Below are positions 10,441 through 21,673 of a stretch of 64,000 nt of DNA, piece by piece; the first letter of the stretch is position 1; each line of letters opens with the position of its first letter. The stretch comes from Acanthamoeba castellanii str. Neff (lineage: Eukaryota > Discosea > Longamoebia > Acanthamoebidae). The notes beneath the pieces were generated by a model. It did not search any database. It was not told where the DNA came from and saw only the letters and a list, made by a program, of their open reading frames with translations. The stretch is taken from positions 429,677 to 493,676 of the forward strand of contig NW_004457442.1 of assembly GCF_000313135.1 (NCBI RefSeq). Reading direction: 5' to 3'. The translations under genes were made by a program, and so were the position numbers.

Positions 10441-12488
10441 TGCTGCTGGTGGTGTGGTGGTGGTGGTGGTGGCCTCGTGGCACTGAACCGGTGCACCGAG
10501 AACGACTCGTGCTCCGACGCGCAGTCGTCGGCCTGGTAAGCGACCTTGAGGTGGTGCGGCGAGTACGACCGCGGATAGAAGGCCGCGTGCGACAGCAGCT
10601 TGGCCTCGTCGGAGTGCCGCTCGGCCAGCCGGAGCGCCACGGCCTGGGACTGGTAGTCGTCCGCCAGGTGCTGATCGCGCGCCTTGGCCCGCCACCGATG
10701 GAGAAAGCTGGCGTTGCGAGGCGCCACCACCACGCCCACGCCGGCCAGCTTGCGGTCGAGGCCGTCGCGGGCGAGCGTGACCGCTTGGCGAGCGCGCAAG
10801 GGCGCAAACGAGCGCACGACGAGCGCGTCGGTGTCGAGCAAGATGCCGCCCTCGTCGATGAGCACCCCGAGCCGCACGTCGTCCTCCCTCTGTTCCCCGC
10901 TGGTGGCGGTGGTGGAGTCCGCGATAAGGTGTAGCGAGGAGATGAGCGGCAGCGTGCACTCGTCCCACCAGGGACCCTCCGGCAGCGAACCGCCACCACC
11001 ACCAGCGCCACCAAGGCTGTGGTACCATCGGATGTGGTCGGGCTCGGTGTTGATGGCGGCGCTGAGCACAGAGATGTAGCTCCACACGTCGAGCCGCCGC
11101 CGCCGGGCAGAGGTGGTGTCGCGGCGAGGCGGAAAGAAGTGGACCACGTTGGGCACGCGCGGCACGCTGTCCTCCTGCACCATGCGGCCCGACACGGCCG
11201 TGGGTGCGGCCGGCTCGTCCGAGAGCACCCGCGCTGTTGGGTTGGAGGAGAGCACGCAGGTGCGGTTGGTCGTGTGCGGGTACCACAGCCATGCCTGGCA
11301 CCGCGGGAAGTCAGTAGAGCACTTGGCGCAGCACTCGGCCGAGCTGTTGACCATGACCTCCCGGAGCACGACGAACTCTTCCGGGTACGCCCACGGGGCC
11401 TCCACCTCCGCGCTGTCGGGGCCGACGACGCAGCGTAGATCGTTTCCCAGTTCTCCGCCGACGTGGTAGCCGCGCGCCAGGTCGAAGTTGGCCAGGTCGA
11501 GGCCGTTGTCGTTAGCCCAAATCGACGGTGTGACGAGCCACGTATGGCCCAGGCCCGAGCCCGAGTAGGGGTTGGTCACGGCCACGGGCGGCCACATGAG
11601 CACGGTCTGGTTGGGCCACTTGACCACGCCATCGGCAAAGCCCTGCTGGTCCATGGCCTTCTGCGAGATGATCATCTTCTCGGTCATGAGGGCGGCCGCC
11701 TCGCGGTGCAGCGCCACGGCCCAGGTGGTGGCGATTGAGGCCGGGCGGGCCAGCCCCGCGTCGATGAAGTGGTCCAGGGCCTGCGCGTCCTTGTAGTAGG
11801 TGGCTTCGAAGACTAGCGCGCCGAGCCACAGCATGCGCCAGTCGCTCGGCATGCGACGCATGCGCGCATCGAAGGCGCGCGGGAAGTCGGCGCAGAAGGT
11901 GACGTCGTCTTCGAGAATGAGCACCCGCTCGAGGCCCGCCGACCGGGTCACGTAGTCCATGAGGCCCAGGTGCGTGAGGTAGAGACCGAGCACGCCAGGG
12001 TGCTGGTCCACCGGGTCCTTCATGATGACCTTGGCCAGGTGAGCCGAGCCGGCCATGAGCCGGGCGTCGACGGCGTGGACCAGCGTGTAGGGCACCCCGA
12101 GCTCCCGCAGCTGGCGGCGAGCGCGGGCCAGCCGGTCGGTGGCGCGCGGCAGGGAGATCAGGAGAATCTCGTCGAACACGTCTTCCAGGCGGCACAGGCG
12201 GCCGGTGGCCTCGGGTGGGCAGCCCGGAGCTCGACTGACGTTGGAGGCAGCGCGCAGGTCTTCGACCTTGATGAAGGGGGGCTCGCCTTCGCTGTGTGGT
12301 GGTGGCTTCGCTTCGTCGGCCACGGCAGGTAGGCACGGCGGGGGCGGGGGGTATGAAGGTTCTGCCGCATACTCTGGCAGCGCCAACACCAGCCTGGTCA
12401 GGAGAGCCCACGGGACCAACGAGGAGTTAAGGAATACAATGAGCCATGCTGCAAGCAGGGTGGGTCCCAAGAGGACCATCACCCTCAT
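10441..12488 (-). CDS. Two-domain glycosyltransferase (GT25 + GT32-like), copy 2, 3' end in gap
   Basis: The minus-strand gene starts at ATG 12488. It has a hydrophobic anchor (about residues 3-27), a GT25-like domain (ISLPRATDRLARARRQL, LILEDDV), a Cys-rich PAN/apple-like segment (ECCAKCSTDFPRCQAWLWY) and a GT32-like DXD region (IDEGGILLDTDALV). The open frame runs into the N gap, so the stop is not seen; by comparison with copy 1 the gene should end inside the gap. Its 3' half and the bases beyond the gap (about 10160-10202) are nearly identical to copy 1, including 3' non-coding sequence, although the two genes point in opposite directions. Parts of the GT25 domain are instead closest to copy 3, so the gene is a mosaic. 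Confidence 0.85.
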
Positions 12489-12640
12489 GACCCCTGCAGC
12501 TGTCCTGAAGTTCTCTCTTGCTCGACTTCTTCCTGTTTCAAAGTGAACCTTGTATAGTTTGTAATCTACTATTCTGCTTCACTTCGTTTTGGTAAAGCCG
12601 CAAAAAGAAGAAGCTTGAAGACACAAAAGGAAATTTGGCT

Positions 12641-14932
12641 TCATGACCTCATTTCTATTGCTGGTGGACAAGCGGGCGCCTCGCCACGGGCCTCGAGCCG
12701 CCGCACCTCCCTCTCTGCCATCGCACACAGCCGCCCGCCGGCCAGCGCCTTGCGCACGATGGCCCGCGCCACCCGATGCAGACTTCCCTTGCCCAGCCAC
12801 ACCCGTTCCAGCTCGCCCGCAGCGCTCTCTTTTCCTCCTCCTGTTGCTGGTGCTGGTGGTGCTGATGATGATGCCCACGCGGCGCTGCTGTGGCGGTGCA
12901 CCGAGAACGATTCGTGCTCCGACGCGCAGTCGTCGGCCTGGTAAGCGACCTTGAGGTGGTGCGGCGAGGACGACCGCGGATAGAAGGCCGCGTGCGACAG
13001 CAGTTGGGCCTCGTCGGCGTGCTGCTCTGCCAGCTGGAGCGCCACGGCGCCCGCGCGGTAGTCCTGCTCCGCGCTCTGATCGCGCACCTTGGCCAGCCAC
13101 CGATGGAGAAAGCTGCCATTGCGAGGCGCCACAACCACGCCCACGCCGGCCAGCTTGCGGTCGAGGCCGTCGCGGGCGAGCGTGACCGCTTGGCGAGCTC
13201 GCAAGGGAGCAAACGAGCGCACGACGAGCGCGTCGGTGTCGAGCAAGATGCCGCCCTCGTCGATGAGCACCCCGAGCCGCATCTCTTCCTCCCTGTCCGC
13301 AGCGTTGAGGTTCGTCTTGGCCGAAGGCACCTGGTGGAGCGAGGAGATGAGCGGCAGCGCGCACTCGTCCCACCAGGGACCCTCCGGCTTCGATCCACTA
13401 CCACCGATCGACCGGTGGTGCCATCGGATGTGGTCGGGCTCGGTGTTGATGGCGGCGCTGAGCACGGAGAGGTAGCTCCACACGTCCAGCCTTGGGGTGG
13501 TGGTGGCGTCGTGGAGTGGCGGAAAGAAGTGGACCACGTTGGGCACGAGCGGCACGCTGTCCTCCTGCACCATGCGGCCCGACACGGCCCGCTTGGCCGA
13601 TGGCACCCGCGCCGCTTCGGCGCCGGAGTCCAGCACGCACCTGTGGGTGTGGGTGTACCAGCGCCAGGCGCGGCACCACGGGAAGTCGCGCGAGCACTTG
13701 GCGCAGCACTCAGCCGAGCTGTTGACCACCTCCGCCTGGCCCACAAAGAAGCCCTTTGGGTTCTCGGCCTCCGTGGCCACCTCGTCGTCGTCGTCGTCGT
13801 CGGAGTTGTCCTCATCGCTGATAGCAGTGGGGCCATCGGCGACCACGACGCAGCGCAGGTCGGAGCCCAGCTCGCCACCGACGTGGTAGCCGCGCGCCAG
13901 GTCGAAATTGGACAGGTCGAGGCCGTTGTCGTGCGCCCACACAGCCGGCGGCGGCCACCAGCCATGGCCGATCGTCGAACCGGAGTAGGGGTCTGTCATG
14001 GCAACGGGCGGCCACACAATGAAGGTCTGGTTGGGCCACAGGTGCAGGGCCTCGTTGTAGGGATGCTCGTCGATGGCCTCGCGCGAGGCCAGCATCTTCT
14101 CAGCCACGAAGGCCGCCGCCTCGCGGTGCAGGCCCAGCGCAAAGCTAGTCATCACATGGGTCGGGCGGGCGAAGCCGACATCGACAAAGTGGTCCAGCGC
14201 CTCGGGATTCTGGTAGGTGGGCGTAAAGACCAGCGCGCCGAGCCACAGCATGCGCCAGTCGCTCGGCATGCGACGCATGCGCGCATCGAAGGCGCGCGGG
14301 AAGTCGGCGCAGAAGGTGACGTCGTCTTCGAGAATGAGCACCCGCTCGAGGCCCGCCGACCGGGTCACGTAGTCCAGGAGGCCCAGGTGCGTGAGGTAGA
14401 GACCGAGCACGCCCGGGTGCTGGTCCACCGGGTTGACCAGTACGTTCTTGGCCAGCTCGGCCGAGCTGGCCATGAGCCGGCCGTCGACGGCGTGGACGAG
14501 CGTGTAGGGCACGCCCAGAGCGCGCAGCTGGGCGCGGACGCGGGCCAGCCGGTCGGTGGCGCGCGGCAGGGAGATGACGAAGATCTCGTCGAACACGTCT
14601 TCCAGGCGGCACAGGCGGCCCGCGGCCACGGGAGGACACCCCGTCGCAGGTCGTCGTTGGGGGCTGTAGTGGGTGGTGCCATCAAGCAGCTCGTCGACTT
14701 TGACGAAGGGCGGGTCATGGTATTCCTCTTGTGTGCAGCGGGTGGCGCCGGCGGGGGCTTCGCTCACGACTGGAGCGGAGGAGGCGCAGGCGTCCGAGAG
14801 AAGGGTCGGGCGGCGGTAGAGCTGCCCGGCCAACCAGCCGACAGGCCCGAACAACTCAAGTAGTGGGACGACCAAGGCGACCGCCAGAAGCGCCAGCACA
14901 ACGAACTTGAGATACCGCCCCACCAACAACAT
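12641..14932 (-). CDS. Two-domain glycosyltransferase (GT25 + GT32-like), copy 3
   Basis: This intact single-exon gene of 763 residues starts at the ATG at 14932 and stops with TGA at 12641-12643. The order is the same as in the paralogues: N-terminal anchor (about residues 8-25), GT25-like domain with LILEDDV, an Asp-rich linker with several consecutive Asp (about 13780-13815), Cys-rich PAN/apple-like segment, then the GT32-like IDEGGILLDTDALV motif. It is in tandem with copy 2, 152 bp downstream of that gene's start. Near-identical blocks shared with copy 2 around the LILEDDV motif point to conversion or recent duplication. Confidence 0.85.
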   Translation of the reverse strand: MLLVGRYLKFVVLALLAVALVVPLLELFGPVGWLAGQLYRRPTLLSDACASSAPVVSEAPAGATRCTQEEYHDPPFVKVDELLDGTTHYSPQRRPATGCPPVAAGRLCRLEDVFDEIFVISLPRATDRLARVRAQLRALGVPYTLVHAVDGRLMASSAELAKNVLVNPVDQHPGVLGLYLTHLGLLDYVTRSAGLERVLILEDDVTFCADFPRAFDARMRRMPSDWRMLWLGALVFTPTYQNPEALDHFVDVGFARPTHVMTSFALGLHREAAAFVAEKMLASREAIDEHPYNEALHLWPNQTFIVWPPVAMTDPYSGSTIGHGWWPPPAVWAHDNGLDLSNFDLARGYHVGGELGSDLRCVVVADGPTAISDEDNSDDDDDDEVATEAENPKGFFVGQAEVVNSSAECCAKCSRDFPWCRAWRWYTHTHRCVLDSGAEAARVPSAKRAVSGRMVQEDSVPLVPNVVHFFPPLHDATTTPRLDVWSYLSVLSAAINTEPDHIRWHHRSIGGSGSKPEGPWWDECALPLISSLHQVPSAKTNLNAADREEEMRLGVLIDEGGILLDTDALVVRSFAPLRARQAVTLARDGLDRKLAGVGVVVAPRNGSFLHRWLAKVRDQSAEQDYRAGAVALQLAEQHADEAQLLSHAAFYPRSSSPHHLKVAYQADDCASEHESFSVHRHSSAAWASSSAPPAPATGGGKESAAGELERVWLGKGSLHRVARAIVRKALAGGRLCAMAEREVRRLEARGEAPACPPAIEMRS

Positions 14933-15152
14933 CACACCAGTAACAACCCCAGGTCAGATCAGGTATTTTCTCTGTTTTTTCTTTTTGAGTCTTATGATTT
15001 TTCTCTTCTAGTTCCTTTTGCTATTTTCCCTTGCCAGTTTCTTTTGAGGGTCAAACGAAAAGCAAAAGATAGTGCGGCCAGCGTGGGTACAACATGAACA
15101 TGGCGCCTGACGTCCTGTAGCGTTGGCGGTGCAATAGAAAAAGGGTTGGCAG

Positions 15153-16656
15153 CTAGCCCCACAGCATCCATAGAACGACGAGGCATAAAACCACCACTGG
15201 GGCTATCCCCACCCACCACGGCCGCGCCACCTCGTTCGTCGATGTCGAGGTCGAGCTGGTCGGCTTCACGACGGTCGACTGGCCTTCCTTCTCCTGCGGA
15301 CCTCCAAAGGCGTCGCGCTCAAGTTTAAGAATGGCCTGCGCGCCAGCGTGTCCCTGGGCCGCGGCCTTGCCAAACCAGCGGAGGGCCTCGGCGTCGTCCT
15401 GCGCCACACCCTGGCCGCTCGCGAGGGCCACGCCCAGGTTGAACTGGGCCGACGGGTGGTCGCCCTGCTCGGCGGCCCGGCGGAATAGCGCGGCGGCCTC
15501 CGTGTGGTCCAGCGCCACGCCGCGGCCGGTCGCGTACATGCTGCCCAGGTTGTTCATCGCCCGCACGTCGTCGGCCTGGTCCACGGCCCGCCGATACCAC
15601 TCGGCCGCCTCGGCCTCGTTCTTCGCCACTGACTGGCCGTGGCCCACCTCGAGCAGCCGCGCGAGCAGGTACTGCGCGTTGGCGTGGCCCTGGTCTGCGG
15701 CCTTGCGGTACCACTCGGCGGCCCGCGCCCAGTCCTCGGCCACGCCCAGGCCCTTCTGGTACATCACCCCGAGGTCGTACTGCGCGTCGGTATGGCCCTG
15801 GGCCGCGGCCTTGGCGTACCAGGCGGCCGCCTGCTTGTCTGACTGGGCCACGCCCTCGCCCACCTCGTACATCTGCCCGAGGTTGTACTGCGCCGTGGCA
15901 TCGCCCTTGGCCGCGGCCGTGAGCCACCCGTCCACCACCTCTCGGCCCGCACGCCGCATCTCCTTAAGGTGGCGCTTGGCCTCGGCGTGGCCCTGCCCGG
16001 CGGCCTTGCCGAGCCACACCGTGGCCTGCTCGATGTCGCGCTCGACCCCGAGGCCGCCGTAGTACATGCTCCCCAGGCTGTACTGCGCGTTGGCATCGCC
16101 CAGCGCGGCCGCCTTGCGGAAGCACTCGACGGCGAGCGCGTAGTCCTTGGGGCGGCCCTGCTCCCCGGTGCAGTAGGCGCAGCCGATCAGAAACTGCTCG
16201 TGCGCTTCCTTCGACGCACCCGGCTGGGGAAAACGAATGCGCACACGCACACGCGTGCGTGAGTAAGCACTACGCACATACCGCACGACGCACGACGCGC
16301 ACGACACGCACTTACCTTGAGTGGCGCGGGCTTGCGGTCTGGGTCGGCGGGCTTCTTGCGGAGGTCGATGTTGTACCTACTCGTTTCAACCACCGCGGCG
16401 GCAGGTGAGGGACAAAGAGCGAAAGCGACGGAAGAAGGAGGACGAAGTGAGTCTCGGGGAGGGGGGCGACAAGAGATGAAGAGAGAGAGAGAGAGAGTGA
16501 TTGGTGGCAACAGAAGTGTTGGAGAAGGAAGGAGTACTTGGTGCCCGGCTCGATGACGGTGTCCTTGTCTATGGAGCTGAGCTCTGCGCTCTTTTTGGCC
16601 CCGCCAGCTGCAGCTCCCTTCTTCTTGCCTTTGCGACTCTTTGCCTTCTTCTCCAT
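15153..16656 (-). CDS. Sel1-repeat protein with C-terminal membrane anchor
   Basis: Three exons (16656-16538, 16376-16316, 16223-15153; phases agree) encode 416 residues. The N-terminus is strongly basic (MEKKAKSRKGKKKG). From about residue 65 to 375 there are seven to eight Sel1-like repeats (pattern A-x2-G-x2-x-A-Q-Y-x-L-G-x-MY-x-x-G-x-GV), which usually act as protein-interaction scaffolds. The last ~25 residues (WWVGIAPVVVLCLVVLWMLWG) form a single span ending at the C-terminus, so it is probably tail-anchored with the repeats in the cytosol. Partners are unknown. Intron 2 carries CGTG/CACG simple repeats next to the donor. Confidence 0.85.
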
Positions 16657-16930
16657 CTTTTCGTTCTTTGTGTTGCCCGCCTCAGCTCCACTGTCTCGCA
16701 CAACACAGATGGCCGAGCGAAGACACAGGAATGTGATGTCGACAATAAAGAGGTATCTCGCATTCCGCACACGCACCACGCAGACGGTCGCCGCACACGC
16801 GGTAGCACACACGACCATGCGACACCCGGGGGGGTATGGTAGAGTTTATTTACACGAACCACGCACTCTCTGGGGCTGGTCGTATGTACAGTGGATAGTC
16901 GTCAGTGAGTGCTGGGGTCTGGGGCGAAGT

Positions 16931-18511
16931 TTAGACGATGAAAGCCTTCTTGGCCTCCTCGAACGCGAAGCTCTCCCCGGTCGCCGGGTCGGTGAGCATC
17001 CCATCCCCGGCCATGGCCATTTGCTCGAGCGCCTGCTCCAGAGAACGCGCGTATGTTGCGCCGCACACGTTCAGAACGACACACACGACACTCACCGCAC
17101 TACACGACGCACGACGCACGCCACGCACGCCACGCACGCCACGCACGCCACGCACGCCACGCACGACACGCACGACACGCACGACACACGCACCTTCCGG
17201 GAGTAGACGCGGCCGTTGGGGAGGGCGAAGGGCGCGTAGTCGTCGTTGTCGAACTGTTGGGCGGTGAGCTGGCATCGCACGCAGGACTTGGTGCGCAGCG
17301 AACTGGGCAGCGGGCCGGCCAGCTTGCCGATGTCCTCCACGCACACCGGGCACCCGCGCGACCGGCCCTCCTCGGCCCCGTAGCAGAACTGGGTCTTGAG
17401 CGACGACAGGCCCGCCTGGGCGGCGATGGCCAGCAGCGAGTGGGGCGGCAAGGCGTACAAGCGGTGGTTCTCCCGCCGTAACTCGTAGATCAGCTCCGCC
17501 CACCGCTCGTCGTCGAACAGCTCGCGGTAGGGCAGGGGCTTGCACACGGCGGCGGGGAAGGCCAGGGCGCCCATGGCCTGCTGGACCGTCGGCATGTGGC
17601 AGGGCTCCTTGGCGGCCATGGGCGCCAGGTGCTTGCGCGCGTAGGCGATGGCCTCCCGGCACCGCCCGCCACGCACCATCTCGACAAACTCCTGCAGCCG
17701 CAGGTTGAACTCGAGCGTGCTCCGGAGCTTGTGGAGCCGCTGGCGGTGCGAGGCGCACCACGCCAGCGCCAGGGCGCAGTCGCGGCGCTGGAGGCCATCG
17801 ATCGCGGCTTGCGCGCTCGCAAAGAGCTCCACGTCGACCAGGTCCTGCCGCGGCAAAAACACGCTCGAGTTGGCTTGGGCGGGCCAAAGGAAAGGGCGCG
17901 TGTGGTGCGTACGGTGATGTGGGCCTCCTTGGCCAGCGACGCGGCCGAGGCGAGGTGCCCGCTGCGCAGCATGTGGTCCACGACGAAGCGGTTCGTGCGC
18001 GCCTTCAGCCACGCCCGCGCGGCCACCGCCGTTTCGTCGTCACTGTCGCTGTCGCCAGCACCGGTACCCTCGGCCGCCGTGGGTAGCTCTACGGCCTCTA
18101 CCTCGTCGTGCTGGTCTGTCGTCGCTGGCGCGGCGGCTGCCTTGGCGTGAGGGTGCTGGGCGAGGTGGTCCAGCCGGGCCTTACACCGCGCCATCTCCTT
18201 CTGCTCGCCCCGTCGACTTTCCTCCAGCTTTGTGGGGAGGAGAATGATGGGAAGATTTGTAAACAGAAGATGGTGGATGCAGGAGAGGGGGGGGGGTGAG
18301 TACGAACCTTGCGCTTGAGCCCTTTGAGACGACCGACGAGGGCGCCCATTTGCTGGCGCGCATCATCGGGCGAGAGCTTGTCTTGTGTGGCGAGTTGCTG
18401 CACGGCTGCCGATACGTTGGCCAGCTCCTTCTCCACGTTGTGGGCGTAGCCACGGAACAATTCGCTCAGGCTCGCCCCCACCACCTGCAGCAGAGGCTGC
18501 TCCATCTCCAT
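16931..18511 (-). CDS. MAEA: MAEA/Fyv10-like GID/CTLH ubiquitin ligase subunit
   Basis: Four exons (18511-18308, 18227-17913, 17844-17194, 17032-16931) encode 423 residues. Order: N-terminal coiled region (about 1-95), an acidic linker, LisH-like segment (about 145-175, VVDHMLRSGHLASAASLAKE), CTLH (about 175-235), CRA, and a C-terminal RING-like zinc region (GCPVC, CVRC, then LPNGRVYS). The protein ends TDPATGESFAFEEAKKAFIV, in the same layout as human MAEA. In this family the protein is a catalytic RING subunit of the GID/CTLH E3 complex. The exon 4 acceptor could lie 3 nt further upstream in the same phase. Intron 3 is filled with a CACG-type tandem repeat. It diverges from the DHHC gene across a 122-bp spacer. 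Confidence 0.85.
17080..17192. repeat. CACGC/CACGA tandem repeat in intron 3 of the MAEA-like gene
   Basis: A run of 10-bp-scale units built from CACGC, CACGA and ACGACG ends immediately beside the 5' splice site of intron 3. Similar CACG/CGTG repeats recur in introns throughout the window. Confidence 0.8.
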
Positions 18512-18633
18512 CTTGGGCTGTTGTTTGATTATTTATTATTTATTTTATTTTAATTGTCTCAGATTTATGACGTGGCAGGGAAAATCGAAGAAGAGATAAA
18601 TCGAACAAGAGAAGTACAAAGCGAAGGGAAGGA
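18512..18633. promoter_or_regulatory. Short divergent promoter between MAEA-like and DHHC genes
   Basis: Only 122 bp separate the two start codons, which face away from each other. The segment contains an AT-rich stretch (TTATTTATTATTTATTTTAT, about 18529-18550) in an otherwise GC-rich context. I infer a shared bidirectional promoter from position only. Confidence 0.45.
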
Positions 18634-20321
18634 ATGGGACGCCGGTGGGACCGATGTCTCGATGCGACCCTGTGCTTCGCCACCTACTGCAAATGCGTAA
18701 CGGAGACCCTCATCCGCTATGTGGGGCCGTTCTTCGTGGTCATCGCCCTCACCCTCATCTTGGGCGGCATCTACGTCTTCTTCGCAGCCATTTTCCCCTA
18801 TCAAGTGCCCAACCCCTACACGCTCTACGGCGCCATCCATTTGGCATGGTGTGCCTTCTTGTTTCAAGGCCTCATGTTCAACTACCTCCTCACTATCATC
18901 ACCCCTGCTGGCGCCCCGCCTCCTCCCGTACTTTCCTCCCACACTTTGGCTTTCGCTCATTCTTCAATGCGTAAACCCTCATTCATTTATATCTTTTATT
19001 TATTCATGGATTAATCCATTTATTTATTACTATTAATTCATCACTTATTTACTTATTTGTGCTGTTTGTTTTCACGCGCAGACGGACCTGAGCGCCGAAA
19101 GGCTGGCCCAGCTTGAGAGCGAGCGGGCACCCCGACGCGGCGAAGGCTTCAGCCGTTGGTGCAAGAAGTGTGCGCAATCCCAGAGTCGCACCGGTGCCCG
19201 CGTTTGATCACGCCTGCTCACACGGCACACACACACGGCACACACACGGCACACACGGCACACACGGCACACAGGTAGAGCGCCCAAGCCGGAGCGAACA
19301 CATCACTGTCACGTATGCCGACGGTACGCACACCAGCACGGCACAAACATACCGCTTTCTGGACCAGTGTTGCTAACGCGTCGCCTCACACGCGGACCTT
19401 TGCTTCATGTGCGGCATCGCAGATGCGTGATGAAGATGGACCACCACTGTCGTACGTGCACCGTTCATCCACGTTGTTGCTTGGCTCCAAGACGTTTATA
19501 GATATGTACTCACTTAAACCACTCGCGCGATGAACTCAGCGTGGGTGAGCAACTGCGTGGGTCACTTCAACCATCGCTACTTTGTGCTGTTCCTGCTCTA
19601 TCTCTTCATGGTGTGCGCTTACGGCGCGCTCATGTCCTACAGTCCCTTCATGGACTCGCACCGCTTCTCAGTGGTAAGACCACCCTCAGCCCCCATCCCC
19701 CTCCCCCTCCCCTCCATATGTGTCGATGCATCGACTGACGGCCATCGATGCCACGCGGCGCACGCGACTGGTGCCCAGCCGTGGGTTGGACTCTCGGCGC
19801 GAGGGACGATCGTGTTCATCTTCGTGTTGTCGGTGGCTGTGGGACTCGCGGTCGGGCTGATGCTGGCCTGGCACCTCTACCTCGTGCTCACCGGCCAGAC
19901 GACGATCGAGTTCTACTTCAATCGGTACCGCATGCAGATGGCCAAGGAGCGTGGCGAGACCTACTACAACGAGTTCGACCTCGGCTACCGACGCAACTGG
20001 GACTTCTTCTTCGGCAAGGGCAAGTACGTTGTTCGTTCGTTCGCTCAAACCTTGGGTCCTGCCTAACCCACGTGACACGTCATCGCATTGCGCGCCAGGT
20101 TTTGGTTTTCTTGGCTGCTGCCCACTTTCACGCCGCCACCGGGTACGAGTACTCCCAGCGCATCGTCAATGCTGTGTGCCAGTCGACGCTCACGAGTGTT
20201 TGTGGGGTGCTTTGATGATGACGATGATTGCTCCTGTCCTGCAGGCGACGGCATCACCTACCCCACACGCACCGACGGCAAGACCAACTCCAGAGCCATG
20301 CGAAACTACGCACTGGTGTAG
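18634..20321 (+). CDS. DHHC-type palmitoyltransferase
   Basis: Eight exons (18634-18927, 19082-19193, 19275-19323, 19423-19451, 19540-19673, 19779-20023, 20099-20142, 20245-20321) join in phase to 229 residues. Two N-terminal spans precede the zinc-binding cysteine-rich domain (WCKKC, ERTHHCHVCRR, CVMK) and the catalytic DHHC-PW motif with NCVGHFNHRYF; two more spans follow, then a short cytosolic tail. The protein would S-palmitoylate cytosolic Cys residues of membrane-associated substrates, usually at Golgi or ER. It most resembles the compact ZDHHC16-like group. The catalytic region is split across three small exons, so it is easily missed by frame-based prediction. The spacing before THHC is several residues longer than usual. 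Confidence 0.88.
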
Positions 20322-20393
20322 CTGCCGCTCGAGTTTACATGTGTTGTTAACACGTCAGGTTATTTATTTGCTTGTTGGTGTACATACAGCCGC

Positions 20394-20399
20394 AATAAA
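20394..20399 (+). terminator. Polyadenylation signal AATAAA of the DHHC gene
   Basis: A canonical AATAAA lies 73 nt after the DHHC stop codon and upstream of the eL13 promoter region. Confidence 0.5.
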
Positions 20400-20564
20400 A
20401 AGAAAGACAGCGCGTATTTTATTTTTCTTTTTTTATTCGGTGTCGACGAATTTGGTTTGGTGTTGGTGGTAAAAAGCGGGGACGGAAATTTGGTCTCTTT
20501 CTTTCTTTCTCCTCCTGTATCGTGCATCGCTTGCCGGCCCCAGGTCCGATCCGAATCGAGAGCA

Positions 20565-21314
20565 ATGCCTAAGCACAACAATCTGATCCCCAACCAGCAC
20601 TTCCACAAGGCGTGGCAAAACCACGTCAAGACGTGGTTCAACCAGCCCGCCAAGAAGAAGAGCAGGAGGGTTGCCCGCGCCGCCAAGGCTGCCGCCATCT
20701 TCCCCAGGCCCGTCCAGGGTCCGCTCAGGCCCGTGGTCCACTGCCCCACTATCAAGTACAACACCAAGCTCAGGCTCGGTCGTGGCTTCACGCTTGAGGA
20801 GCTCAGGGTATGTGAGATCTCTCCATTCTGTCTCGCTGTGTGTTTTACGTGCTGTGGCTCTCTCGCCGCCAAAATGCGGAGGCTAATCTCTCCATTTTTG
20901 CTTTCATTTCAGGGTGCTGGCATCACCAAGAGGTTCGCCCAGACCATCGGTATCTCGGTCGACCACAGGAGGAAGAACAAGTCCGAGGGTCCCCTGGCCG
21001 ACAACATCAACCGCCTGAAGCAGTACAAGGCTCAGCTCGTCCTCTGGCCCAAGAGGAAGGAGTCCAAGAAGCACCCCAGGAAGGCCGACGAGGCCGCCCC
21101 CGAGGACAGGGAGAAGGCCACCCAGCTCACCGGCGCCGTCCTTCCCGTCAAGCAGAAGGAGGTCCGCGTCAAGGCTCAGGTTGTGGAGCCCATGGGCAAG
21201 GGATCTGCTTTCGTCACCCTCCGCCGTGCTCGCGCCGACGCCAAGTACATCGGCATCAGGAAGAAGAAGGCCCTCGCCAGGGAGGAGAAGGCCAAGCTGA
21301 AGAAGAAGGACTAA
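20565..21314 (+). CDS. RPL13: 60S ribosomal protein L13 (eL13)
   Basis: Two exons (20565-20807 and 20913-21314) encode 214 residues. The start MPKHNNLIPNQHFHK, the central GFTLEEL and the sequence GISVDHRRKNKSEGP are typical of eL13, as is the Lys-rich C-terminus (KKKALAREEKAKLKKKD). The length matches the family. It is a structural protein of the large cytosolic ribosomal subunit. The intron interrupts the family's conserved GFTLEELR-xAGI segment. The 5' flank contains a pyrimidine-rich stretch (about 20495-20516), common upstream of ribosomal protein genes. Codon use is strongly biased to C-ending codons, fitting high expression. Confidence 0.96.
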   Translation: MPKHNNLIPNQHFHKAWQNHVKTWFNQPAKKKSRRVARAAKAAAIFPRPVQGPLRPVVHCPTIKYNTKLRLGRGFTLEELRVCEISPFCLAVCFTCCGSLAAKMRRLISPFLLSFQGAGITKRFAQTIGISVDHRRKNKSEGPLADNINRLKQYKAQLVLWPKRKESKKHPRKADEAAPEDREKATQLTGAVLPVKQKEVRVKAQVVEPMGKGSAFVTLRRARADAKYIGIRKKKALAREEKAKLKKKD

Positions 21315-21673
21315 ACGAAACGTTGTCCCCTTTCAGCAGCCCTCGTCTAAACTGTTTATTCCCTAAACTAAAAACCTACACCGATTGGACCAACATCGCC
21401 TACTCTCTCTTCTGCCCGTTTGGCGGTTTCAAGGTCGATTTTTACCGGCGTTATTGCACAAATCGGCAGCATTATTACTTTCATTCCCCTCATTCACATT
21501 ACCTTCTGATTGCCGACGGAATCGTCGTAAATGGCGTTCTTGTCATCAACAACATTTCACGTCTTTTGCCAGCACGAAAAAGGCGGCAAAAGAAAAAGCA
21601 GGGAAACCAAACATTCACAACACAAGAGATGAGGAGGCAGAGAGCATGCTGCCCGCCCAAGGAGGTGGTCGAT

